Of a stretch of DNA of 64,000 bases, positions 1 through 11,600 are shown one piece after another. Under the pieces are notes generated by a model. That model searched no databases. It was not told the origin of the DNA and saw nothing but the letters and a program-made list of their open reading frames with translations. The translations under genes and the position numbers were made by a program. The stretch covers positions 20,117,510-20,181,509 of the forward strand of contig CM060068.1 in NCBI GenBank assembly GCA_030533445.1, in the 5' to 3' direction. Numbering within the stretch: the first letter of the stretch is position 1; every line of letters begins with the position of its first letter. This DNA comes from Cyprinodon diabolis (lineage: Eukaryota > Chordata > Actinopteri > Cyprinodontiformes > Cyprinodontidae).

Positions 1-2506
1 TAAACAAAAAGAAAAGGTTTGCAGTTGCAGCAGATTCAGCGTCATGTCTGCTAGGAAGTTTGTTGGTTGTGGACGTGAACGCAGGGAGTATCCATCACAC
101 TCATCTTCTCGCTCACCTTATGATGGGGCTGAAGTCTGGAGGAGTACAGACGGTTTCCTCCTGTGAACCCCCTTTTATACCAAAACACTGCTAATACGCC
201 ATTATACAGTAGCTGTAAGTTAGAAACACCTTCAGTCGTCGTCTGGAACACATCAAATATGTTTATACGCGTTGGAGATAAGTTCTTGATAAGTTACGCT
301 TAAGTTATGCACAAGTTACTGATAGGTTTTGGATAAGATAGACACCTCGACTTATAAGTAACGTATGTCAACAATTAAATAACTTACCTGTAACTTTTGT
401 CCCACGTGTGGCATACGTTAGTATACCTCAGGACGTATACATCTCAACGTATTTGCTGTATGTCGTGTGCCAGCGTGTTTCATCATGCTTCAGCATACTT
501 CAGTTCATAGCCTACCCATAACTTATCCAACGTATGCCAGCATTTGTGCAAGATTTCCGTACATCAGGCAAACACTGGCTAAATCATCAAGGTTTGACAG
601 GGGCATTAGGTATTGAATGCGCAGTTTTGCATGGTTAAAGTTAATCACCAGTGCATGGAGGCTTCAGTCCTCGATGTGGCCTTTATGAGTTGAGCCCCGG
701 CCCGTTGACCTTTGTCGCATGTCTTTCCCCATCTTTTTAAACCCTGTTTCCTGTCGGCTGACATTTAAATGAAGGCCCAGTGCCAAAAAATCTTTTTTTT
801 TTTTAAAAGAAAAGAAACTAAGCTCTAGACTTTCTTTCTTTAAACTTAAACCATGAACTTGGCCTAAAAATTCAAACTAGCTTATCTTAAGGGTCCCGCC
901 CCCCATTTGTTCTTTGCTGCACTGCATCCATCTTCATAGCTCTTTCCCCACACTGGAGCCTGCTGTGAACACACAGGCTGTTTAGCAGGGCTAACAATGA
1001 CGGCATATTAACACCTATGGCACAAAAAGAGGAAAGATCAGCATTGTGCTTTACAGTGATGCACAGCTGCAGTTCACCAGCAGCCTTTAGCTTGAACGGG
1101 AGGGGTGTGAGGAGTTCAGACAGCAGTGTGATTGACACTGATAAGACATTCCTCCTGGCTCTAATAGGTTGTTTCTGACCAGGAGCCATGTTTTTCTGCA
1201 ATAGCAGTAGGACCGCTGGAAGGAGGCAGGAGCTTAATTTTTTCCTTTTTTATCACAGATCATTAGTCTCATATTCTACTGTCAGAACACAGGGACAGTT
1301 GAAACATTTACAAAATGATGTTTCTTTGAACTTGTGATCAAGAGCTGTCATTACAAAGTGCAATAATTCACCCCTATTTTTTTTTAAATGATTCATTAAG
1401 GTAAAATACAACTTAACTTTTTAACCCTACATATTACAATAGATTTCGATAGATTTCCACTGCATAGCTTTCTATAAAGATTTATGTCAGGGCTGTGGGA
1501 ATTGGGCTGACAGGGATCTATTATAAGCTTTGTCATTTTCATTTCCTCAAACAGAGTCAGAGAATTACATTCTGAGAGAATATAAAAAGGGGGATTTGGA
1601 GTGAAGCTACAGGAGTTGTTTTTATTTAAAACTAGAAAAAAGATTTCTTTCTGTGCGACAAATACAGAAATGCAGAATGAATCGAGTATTTGTCTTCAAG
1701 TCAGTTCATCTTATTTATATCATAACCCCATTTAACAACCAATGTTATCTCAAGGTTTTTTTACATGACAGAAAGATAAGATCATTTTTTGCATTAAATT
1801 AATTAATAGAAGTTTGATCGATCTATTTTTATTTTTTTTATTTGCAGAGTAAATTGTGCACACATAGCATATCAGACTTTATCTGGCTGTGCACATGCAT
1901 GCTTTACATGTGCATTTCAGATTTGTCACAGCAGCATTTGTGAAGTTCTGCTCTCTGTTCGCTCCCACGATTTTACTATGCACTAATGCTTGTGCAGCAA
2001 TAGCCTTCTGCAAGGTTACAGATACCCTGCAGAAAGCGGCTAGTGCCTTAGAATAAGCCTTGCAGCGAGAGGCATCTAATTAGGAGAACATGCTACATGT
2101 GGACTAATCCTCAACAGATGCAGCATCAAAGGCTGTCAGGATTGCGCACGATTATCGGCGGTTACCATAAGCATTTTTGAATAGAGTGAAATGATGGAAG
2201 ACTTTCCGTTATACTTCATTTTAAAGGACTGAGCCATAAGGATGCTTGCCTCATCCCTTCCTTTTTTCAATCCAAGTAATAATCTGCACCTCGAGGATAT
2301 CCTCTTTAGATGAATTTTGATGCTAAAGCCATGGTTTTATTCTATAAAGTGTTTGACCTGAGGCTCTGCATCTGATCCATGCTTGTTTGTATGCATTTCT
2401 TCTTGGAACCATGCTTAGCCCCTTTCAGGTTGTTGTGGATTTTTTTTTTAACTGTAGATAAGAGCAAACTAAAGAGGAGCATTGGATTTTTTTTTCTCCC
2501 CCTCAG
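1..2506 (+). other. pkp4: pkp4 intron (3' part)
   Basis: No exon with p120-family similarity was found here. The reading frames in it are short and look random. It contains an imperfect inverted repeat at about 258-545 and ends in a polypyrimidine tract before the 2507 acceptor. Confidence 0.6.
258..545. repeat. imperfect foldback, possible MITE remnant
   Basis: A segment near 265-285 (atacgcgttggagataagtt) resembles the reverse complement of 515-536 (ataacttatccaacgtatg). Inner segments carry further forms of taagtta/taactta. The arms are only about 20 bases and gapped, with no clear target-site duplication. Confidence 0.3.
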
Positions 2507-2690
2507 GGGTTCTGTGGAACCTTTCTTCCTGCGACGCTGTCAAAATGACAATCATCCGGGACGCCTTATCCACTCTGACCAACACTGTGATTATCCCTCA
2601 CTCCGGATGGAGCAGCTCAACCTTCGATGATGACCACAAGCTGAAGTTTCACTCCTCCCTGGTGCTAAGGAACACTACAGGTTGCCTTAG
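2507..2690 (+). CDS. pkp4: pkp4 coding exon (Arm repeat, GVLWNLSS)
   Basis: The exon follows a T-rich tract ending ctccccctcag and stops before gtaaac. Its first two bases complete a Gly codon begun in the previous exon (outside the window), and its last two, AG, are completed by G of the next exon to make Arg. It encodes [20 protein letters not shown], then a [11 protein letters not shown] stretch and LRNTTGCLR. The WNLSS and LRNTTGCLR motifs are the helix-3 signatures of Armadillo repeats in the p120-catenin family. The segment between them (positions about 2600-2650) is the less conserved inter-repeat insert. Confidence 0.93.
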
Positions 2691-5600
2691 GTAAACCACC
2701 TGATGAGCACACTGGGCACTAGCACCCCCCTGTGGGCTTTCAGTGCTATTACAATCAGTATGTTGCAGACAAAGGTACACTTTTCTTCCTTCCACTCTTG
2801 CTTTATTTTTTCCAGTCAATATTTCTTTCTCTTGTACATCTACCCCTCCTCACATGTTCTTTATTCCTTTCTTTCTTCATAGTCACCTTCCTTTTTGCCT
2901 TTAGCTCTCCTTCCTGCTCATCATTTCTCTTAAGTATTTCCTCGTCTTTTTTATCTTTATGTTGTATTTCATTTTTTTCTCTCTGTGTCTTTATATTGTT
3001 TCTTCAGTTCTTTTTAATTTGCTCTGGTTTCCTTCCTTTATTGTGTATTTTCTTCTGCCCATCATATGTCTTTTCTTATTTTTTATTTTTTTTGCTTTAG
3101 CTTTTTTTTCTTTCTGTCCTTTCTTTGCTTTTCCTTCCTTTATCTTTCCTTTGATGCATCTTCTTTGCTTCTTTTATTGTGTCTCCTCTTCCTTGCATCT
3201 CTTCTTCCATCCATTCATTATCTGTACAGGTTCTGCTTGTTTCACACCTAAAAGCTGCCTCCTACACAATCATCTGCCATAAGTTCATGGTGGACTTTGA
3301 TAGTTTAGTCAAATTAGCTTGACTTCCAGAGAGCTCTAGAAAGAAGATTCTGGAAATGTCTGGAATTTTTATACAAAGACTTTTAGAGTTAGAGATTACA
3401 AAAGGTTTTTTATTTTTCCTGCCCTATTTTGCTTTAAGCTGTAATTAGCGGTACTCACTTGAACTGTGTGTATGTTTCTGCATTATGTCAACATTCAAAG
3501 GTATAGTTAAAAACTCTTTATTTACTCATAAAAGAGCCATAATTACTTGAGTCAGGCCATACAAACACTCCTCATACATTAAAGATGGTGACTGGGAACA
3601 ACAAAGCCCACATTACCATTTCAAGTAGGAGACACACACACAGCCCTCCTGTTGGGTGTTTGTTTACTGGGTAAAGCCCCAAATTAAATGCTTAATGTGT
3701 GTGTGTGTTCTCATGTGTTTTTTTCAAAGGAACCTGAGTTCAGCTGGTGAGGAGGCCAGAAAACAGATGCGTACCTGTGATGGCCTGGTTGACTCACTGC
3801 TCTACGTCATCAAAACCTGTGTAAACACTTCTGACTTCGACAGCAAGGTAACCCACACATATCCTGCTGCCCTTCCCCCCGTCCACACACACACACACAC
3901 AGGCCTAGAGGAGAACACTTAGCCAGTCGATAAGAATCTCTGGAGAAAATACCCTAGTTATCCTCTTTGGATCATTTTATTGCCTGTGTCTAAATGACCC
4001 TAAGAGCAGTTAGCAGTAACTGGTTCATGTACTTTTGTCACCCAAAGCACAGCCAGAATGAACATAATGGAGAACCTTCAGCATCAGATGTTAATCACAC
4101 ACTAAATTAACATTTATCTAATGGCTGCTGTGGATAAGAGAGAACATCTCCCACACATGAATGACATTTAACTGGATCATCTGAAACGTAGAGATTGTTT
4201 TTCCCTATGGGAAAGACACTTTGTCCAACAGATAATATTTGCAGCGGTTGGTTAAGGCTAAGCAATGGAACCTGATGTGGAAATAAATTAAAAACAAGGC
4301 ATTTGAAATAGTTTTAGTACACTTTTTGAACATTATTTAATATCCAAATTATTAGCCTTTCTAATCAACTCGCCGAAAGATGTTGGTATTGTGAAGCACA
4401 AAAGATTGTTGTTAGTCTTTTTTTTATTTATTATTCCTTTTTATTTTATGTACGCAAGTTAAAAGTCGTGCTGCATAATTCATAGCAAAATTTACTGCAG
4501 TCGGAATATCATTGGAAGCAACATTAATATCTCAAAAATCTGTTTGCAAGCCAATATTTATTGGCTATTCATTTCAGGTTTCAGGGATTTATATTTTTTT
4601 TTACGAATGTAATAACTTCAAAGTCCCACCTCAGTGGATGTTCATACCTAATAACAGGGAAAGGGCAGAAGAAGAAGAAGAAGAAGAAGAAGAAGAAGAA
4701 GAAGAAGAAGAAGAAGAAGAAGAAGAAGAAGAAGAAGAAGAAGAAGAAGAAGAAGAAGAAGAAGAAGAAGAAGAAGAAGAAGAAGAAGAAGAAGAAGAAG
4801 AAGAAGAAGAAGAAGAAGAAGAAGAAGAAGAAGAAGAAGAAGAAGAAGAAGAAGAAGAAGAAGAAGAAGAAGAAGAAGAAGAAGAAGAAGAAGAAGAAGA
4901 AGAAGAAGAAGAAGAAGAAGAAGAAGAAGAAGAAGAAGAAGAAGAAGAAGAAGAAGAAGAAGAAGAAGAAGAAGAAGAAGAAGAAGAAGAAGAAGAAGAA
5001 GAAGAAGAAGAAGAAGAAGAAGAAGAAGAAGAAGAAGAAGAAGAAGAAGAAGAGGAGTCACAGGAGATTTAGAAGCATCATATTGACAGATGAGAAGAGT
5101 CAGGAAGATGACGATTCATCACAGACATTATTATTACAAGGGATTTGTGCAGTAATAATAATAGCTATGATAAATCAACTACTTCAAAACACACATTTTT
5201 GTTAACTGAAATCATCTTGGTGAGTTCAGTTAACAAAACCTTGAAAATATAGATAAACATAACAAATATTACGATACGATGTTTTCATCCCAAGCTAAAG
5301 TCCCCCTTCGCTGTTGTGTTTTATTGTTGTTTACTTTCTAAACTACATGATTAAATCATATTTTTTTTCGTTATTTATTAAATTAGTTAAACTGCAATAT
5401 ATATATAAAATGTTTGCATAAGATGTGCATTTTAACATTGGGAAATAATAAATAAAATCTTAACTAAGATTTGATGGAAAAAATTGCGTTGATTGCCATA
5501 TCTCCTAAAATTAATTGTGACATGCAACGCATACGTTTGAAGCTTCTATCTCCTTGTGTCTGGCAGATTGTGGAGAACTGCATTTGCACTCTGAGGAACC

Positions 5601-8600
5601 TGTCCTATCGTCTGGAGCTGGAGATGGTGCCTTCCAGAATGACAGGCGGCCAGGAACTGGACGGCTTACTGGGCAGAGAGTCGCCCAGTAAAGAGCTGGA
5701 GTCCAGCTGCTGGGGCAGGAAGAGAAAAAAGAAGAAAAACAGCCTGCAGGAAGACTCAGTGGGTGTTCTACCATAACTAAAGTCATTTGCATTTGGATTA
5801 TTTTGCTTGTTTATGCTTCATAAGTTCTAGATCATCAGTCTTCCTTTCCTTTAACAACTGTCTTTCATTTTGTTTTGCTCTATTTAAGAACTATATATAA
5901 GGGGAAAATTTGCTGTTTAGGTCTTAGATTTTGCACCAAAGTTAACTTTCCAACCATTGTCTGATGTTTTTTTCATTAACAGGAAACATAAATCAGCTGT
6001 TTTTGTGTGTTTTTAGTTTTTGACTTGCTGATCAGTAATCAGAGCAGATCAAGCAAACATATTTTTTCACAGCGTATCTTAAAACGTAAAATCATGATAC
6101 ATTTCTAAAGCATCCTGCATTCTCAGTGTAACTAGTAACTTACTGTGTCTTCAGTGGGACGGTGTGGGGCCTATCCCAGGCTTCTCCAAGTCTCCAAAAG
6201 GGGCAGAAATGCTTTGGCATCCTTCGGTTGTAAAACCTTATCTGATGCTGCTGGCTGAGAGCTCCAACCCGGCCACCCTAGAAGGCTCAGCAGGTTCCCT
6301 TCAGAACCTGTCAGCTGGCAACTGGAAGGTAACGTGCAAATGTGTATTCATCAAAGCAAAAATGCAAACATTTTCTGACACTGTTCTACTGTAGATGTAA
6401 AATGTTTGAAACGATCCATCTACTCAGCAAATATAAATGGATTTTAAGCAGCCCACCTCTTCTTTGTCAGTAAAACTAATCTCCGTTTAACGGTTGAAAT
6501 CACAAACGTTAACATGCAAATCTCAAACCCATCAGTATTCCTATGTGGCATGGAGACCTTAATGAAATTTTAATCTTTTCTGCATTCAGTTTGCAGCTTA
6601 TATCCGTGCAGCGGTTCGCAAAGAGAAAGGGCTTCCCATCCTGGTGGAACTACTGCGGATGGACAACGACAGGGTGGTGTGTTCTGTCGCCACAGCTCTG
6701 AGAAACATGGCCCTCGACATCAGGAACAAGGAGCTTATAGGTCAGGAGTTACATTGTAGTGTATAAAATACAGCTTGAGCTGATAAAATGAAACACAGAT
6801 TCTGTATGAGCCTTTATGAGTTTTGCAGCTTTTTAATGTAGCTGTTGTTTAATGTAGCTTGGTCAGAGGCCATGCTGTGAATGTGTTTGGCTTTGATTAA
6901 TACACAAACAGCTTAAAACTTTCACATGATGTGTTGTTCTTCTAAATATCATCTGAAGTTTACCTATATTCACCGTAGACATAGTCCAAAAACGCTCTTC
7001 TGGCTTGCCAAGGCCCATTTACTTCTTGTAAAGTGATGATGATGATTGACTGCAGATGGAGGGAAGAAAATAGGCCCTGCAAAATATAACTGGAAAATCA
7101 AAGGGATATACAGACTTACACAATGCAAGAACATTGTAAGAGCCAGATTTCAAACATTAATGAACCTAAAACCGTCATTAACCGTTGTTTTAAAATGATT
7201 AGGAGAGAAATGTATTATTCCAGAGTCTCCAAAAGGAATTCATCTGGCACTCTCAGCCTGAGAATAGATCATAAACTAAAGCTTTGCACCAGCCCATGTG
7301 GAAAAAATGCTAAACTTTCTGGAAAGTAGATTTAAAGTCAAGTAATAGAAAAGGTTGAGTTGATTGGCTGCCAGAACATATGGTCTAAAAGCTGAAGGAT
7401 AGTGAGGCGCTGAAGCCATCTGACACCAAACCTTCTTTAATGTTTTAATGGTCCAGGAACCGATCACAGATCAGAATTCAGTGGTTGGAGCTCAAGAAGA
7501 TCAACTTTACTAGAGTTCATACTGCCTTCATGTTATTTACTGGAAGTCTTCTTCTCCATTTCTACCTTTTTGAAGTTCATTCAGTTTTTATGTTGTAGAT
7601 ATAAATAATATATAATAAATAAGAAATGTAGTTACCTATTAAATAGTCCCTGATATCTCTGCGTGTTCCTGTCAGCATCCTGTCTGAACATTGTAATGTA
7701 TCTTTATATTTAGTGCCAGGTATGATGCAGTACATAAAGAAAAGCTTATGTTTGTATTTGCCTTTTTCAAGCACCTCCATATATCTGGTTAATGCAAACC
7801 TTTTAGCAGGACATTCAAACAAACATTAGCACTGCTGGGTGGCCGTTTCTGGGGCGGGGTGGGGGGCTGTCTGAGGGAGGTGCCTATAATCATACAATCC
7901 CAGAATATAAAAAAGAAAAACAAAGCAGTTATTGACTGCCTAATATGGAGATACTGTTCATGCCATGGTGAGTACATGTTCTGCTAAAGCTGAAATAAAT
8001 TGTTTTCCTTCATAAAAGGCTGTCAATATGTGAGATGAATATTTATTCAGCAGCAGCAATGTCTGAGGGTGGGGGTTAATGAGATTTTATTGATGATTAA
8101 AAATGCTTTTTGAGGTGTTTGTTTCACTTGGTGCAATAAATGTTTAGCGTTTTTAGCTGCGCTGCAGCACTGAAGGACAGATAAGGGAGGCAATCCTCCC
8201 TCACAATGAAACAGCCTTACTGTGTCATTTAGTAAAACTGCCTACCATGCTGCAGACCCCAGAGGATTTGGATGTATTATTCTGTATAGAGGTGCCTTTA
8301 CGTGCAGTTAAGGTTAGCATAAAAATACATTTATATGTGCATTACATAACATGTTAAAAAAATGGAACACATGTGACGCATCACCCCTTTCTTCAGTCCT
8401 CCTGCAGCAAACCTGCAGTATATTACGCCACGACGCATAAGCTCCAAGTTTCCCCTCTCTCTCCCCTGCAGGGAAGTACGCAATGAGGGACCTGGTAAAC
8501 CGCCTCCCTGGGGGGAACACCACCCTGCTGTCAGATGAAACCATGGCTGCCATCTGTTGCACGCTGCACGAGGTCACCAGCAAAAACATGGAAAACGCTA

Positions 8601-11600
8601 AGGCCTTGGCCGACACAGGTGGCATCAAGAAGCTGGTGGACATCACCAAGGGCAGAGGAGACAGGTGGGTTACCAGTGCACGCTCGCTTTAACAATCGTG
8701 AACACTAAGCAGTGGTTCTTGCACAAAAGAACACTGTGTAACAGCTTTGCTGAAACCGGCGGAGAGGTGGCAGTGTCTGCATCCCCTTGGAACAATGCTG
8801 CAGCAGCTATTTTTGTCTTGCTGTGTATCCTAGAATATTTCAGGTTAAAGCACATTTAGGACAGCCTGCTCCATCAATCATTTTATCTTTTAATACTTAT
8901 GATGCATTATAAATTTTGTTGGAAAGATTCAGGGGTTTTCAGAAATGCATAATAAAGTTTGTAACTGTTTTCCAGGTACTCAGTGAAGGTGGTGAAAGCA
9001 GCAGCTCAGGTGCTGAACACACTATGGCAGTACAGGGATCTACGGCCCATCTATAAAAAGGTTTGCACAGTCTGCTTTATGAGAAAACCTGTCATCATTT
9101 TATCAACGTTTTAAATATGAACTGTTGTAGAAGTAATGTTTCATGTTTTGCTTATTAAACAGGACTTAGCAGAAGCTTTTATGAACTTTAATTTTGTCAC
9201 ATATTTCACCTTAAAGACAACGTCTGTTGTATATTTTATTTGGATTGTGGTTTACCTAAACAACGTCACATAAGCTTTGTTTTAACCATCAAATTGCACA
9301 AATTCCAATTAAAACAAAAAATTTTGCTAAAAACATACGCTTAATTTTTTTTCATAAAAAGTTTTGGATACTTAGATTAAGGGATTTTTGGTCTTATCAA
9401 AATTCTTATTTATCGAAAACCTCCAATGGAAAAAGCGTTTTTTTGCATCACACAAGTTTTTTGCATGGTCATTTTACTGCCTTGTAAAAGGACAAAGAAA
9501 AGAAGACCAGAAATGTTTTTAGGATAATGGCGCCCACTAGAGCCGTGAATGAAGTATGGATATATCTCATGGGTTTTAATTAGTGGGGCCCCAATATTGC
9601 CCTAAAATGGTGGTATCGGCGAGTACCAACAAATAGGCCACCGATACCATTTTGAGAGCCATAAGTTTATTCAACTATTGTCACCCATTCCTGGTAGGCA
9701 ATAAAAAGTTCTACTGGATTCACTTTGTATTTGATTTTTTCCTGCTTCACAAAGGTAGGCAGCAGCTTGACAAAGCCATGATGGCAATTATTTTACATTA
9801 TTATGGTATCAGTATCGGCCGACACTGCACAGCCAGGTATCGGGTATCGGGGCCAAAAAATTGCATCGGCGCAACACTAGTTTTAATCTGCCGCTGTCAT
9901 GTTTTTTTAGAGTTATCACATCAACAAATGTATTCACTTGTAATTTTAATTGTATTTGTTTTTAAATGGAAAGACTGCTATTGCAAAACTTTACATTTTC
10001 AAAATTAGCAGAATAACTTAGTTTTGCACATATTTGTAATGAAACCGCAGCTATATATATGCTCACATGACAGCTAGGGCTGGGCAGTTAATTGCATTTG
10101 TAATATAATTGCAATTTAGCGAAAATGCAATTTTCGTATCACAGAAGCACTCAATTTTAGTAACATAATATTTAACAAGAGTAAGTACATTTCTCCCTCC
10201 AAGCTTTTAGGTGGCAGTAATCTGCTTAAGATTGCTTTACAACAACACAGAAGGGACAAGACAGTTGCAGGAAGTAGGAACTTTTTCGCACAAATTGTAC
10301 AATAAAGTCCTGCAAAAAAATAAAAAATGAAACCCGAGTAAATCATCCCCACTATGAAACACGGAGTTGTCAGCATCATGATGTGGGGATGGTTTTTCTT
10401 CAGCAGTTACTTGTTATTTGCTGATGTTTAAGAAAAGAAACCTGTTAGAGCAAGGGTGTCAAACTGGTTCCAGAAAGGGCTGTGTGGCTGCAGGTTTTCT
10501 TTCCAACCAAGCAACAGCATCAGACTCCAGTCATCTCATCAAGGGAGTCCAATCTGAACATGATGACTTGATGAGATGACTGGAGTCTGGTGTGCTACTG
10601 CTTGGTTGGAAAGAAAACCTGCAGCCACATGGCCCTTTCTGGAACTGGTTTGACACCTGTGTGTTAGAGGCTCCAGAAGACAATAATGAAGGCTGACCTT
10701 ATTTAGCTACAGCTATAAACCATCTGTTTAGATCAGAGCATATTGATTTGTTAAATGGGCTAATCGTAGCGGATTCTAAAGGTAAATGGGTGATGATGAT
10801 TAATAATTAAATGTATCAGTCTTATTTCATCCTCAGAATGAGAAGTTTTTCCAAAAGAATCTGGGATAAAAGTTTGAGTCAGATATTGAGGAAAGCTAGT
10901 AGAAACATAACCCACAAGATTTGCAGCTGCTGTGAAACGTGTTTTTAGTATAAAGGGACTTTATACAAATGCATAACAGAAATGTTGAAAGAATTTTCAA
11001 TTCACTGCACAATTACGCTCCACTTTGTGTCGATCTTTGACATCTAATACAGCAAAATGGGACAAAGCTCAAAGATGTAGGACTGACTATTTATCGCACA
11101 CAGGATGGCTGGAACCAAACCCATTTCATCACCCCCGTGTCAACACTGGAACGGGACAGGTTCAGGTCCCAACCCACGCTCCCCACCAGCACCATCCAGA
11201 TGTCCCCACTCAGCCACCCCGGTGCGTTCTGCTAGCAGACAGACTGCAGCAGTGAAAGAATGAGCCATGGAAATTAAACAGGCTTTTCTATATTTTTCTC
11301 CACAGCCGCCAGTGCCACATCATCTCCTGCAATGCTGGGCATCAAGGAGCACAGAGGCTCAATCAGAGATTATCAAAGAGCTCAGTCAACTATGCAGTTT
11401 TATAATTACCAAGGAGACGGCAGTATTCATAGAAAACAGTATACAGGTATGGAAATGAAAGATGGTGAATTTCAAAAAATAAATTTTGAATTATCTGCTG
11501 TAGAATTGAAGCAGCTTTTTGTGCCATTTTGGTTCCATTTCATTTTCTTCTATGATCTCCAAAATGCTCCCAGTAGACCCCAATCCTCTTTTGTCTGGTT

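Larger units (their letters stand above)
3848..5566 (+). other. pkp4: pkp4 intron containing a GAA tract
   Basis: This intron separates the NLSSAGEE exon from the lysine-loop exon. Its outstanding feature is the GAA tract at 4667-5053; the rest is AT-rich with no recognised element. Confidence 0.7.
9061..11103 (+). other. pkp4: pkp4 intron with several transposon remnants
   Basis: This two-kilobase intron separates the end of the Arm domain from the tail exons. It holds a hAT-like repeat (about 9584-9880), a short repeat end near 10073, a small Tc1-like fragment and a well-delimited foldback element (10451-10661). Confidence 0.65.

Noticed and set aside
2732..3282. Hydrophobic Phe/Leu/Ser-rich open frames resembling membrane proteins
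   Set aside because: They arise from a pyrimidine-rich intronic tract and appear in more than one frame at once.
4512..5205. Long open frames of poly-Glu, poly-Lys and (minus strand) poly-Leu
   Set aside because: They are translations of the GAA repeat; no flanking codon signal, splice sites or homology support a protein.
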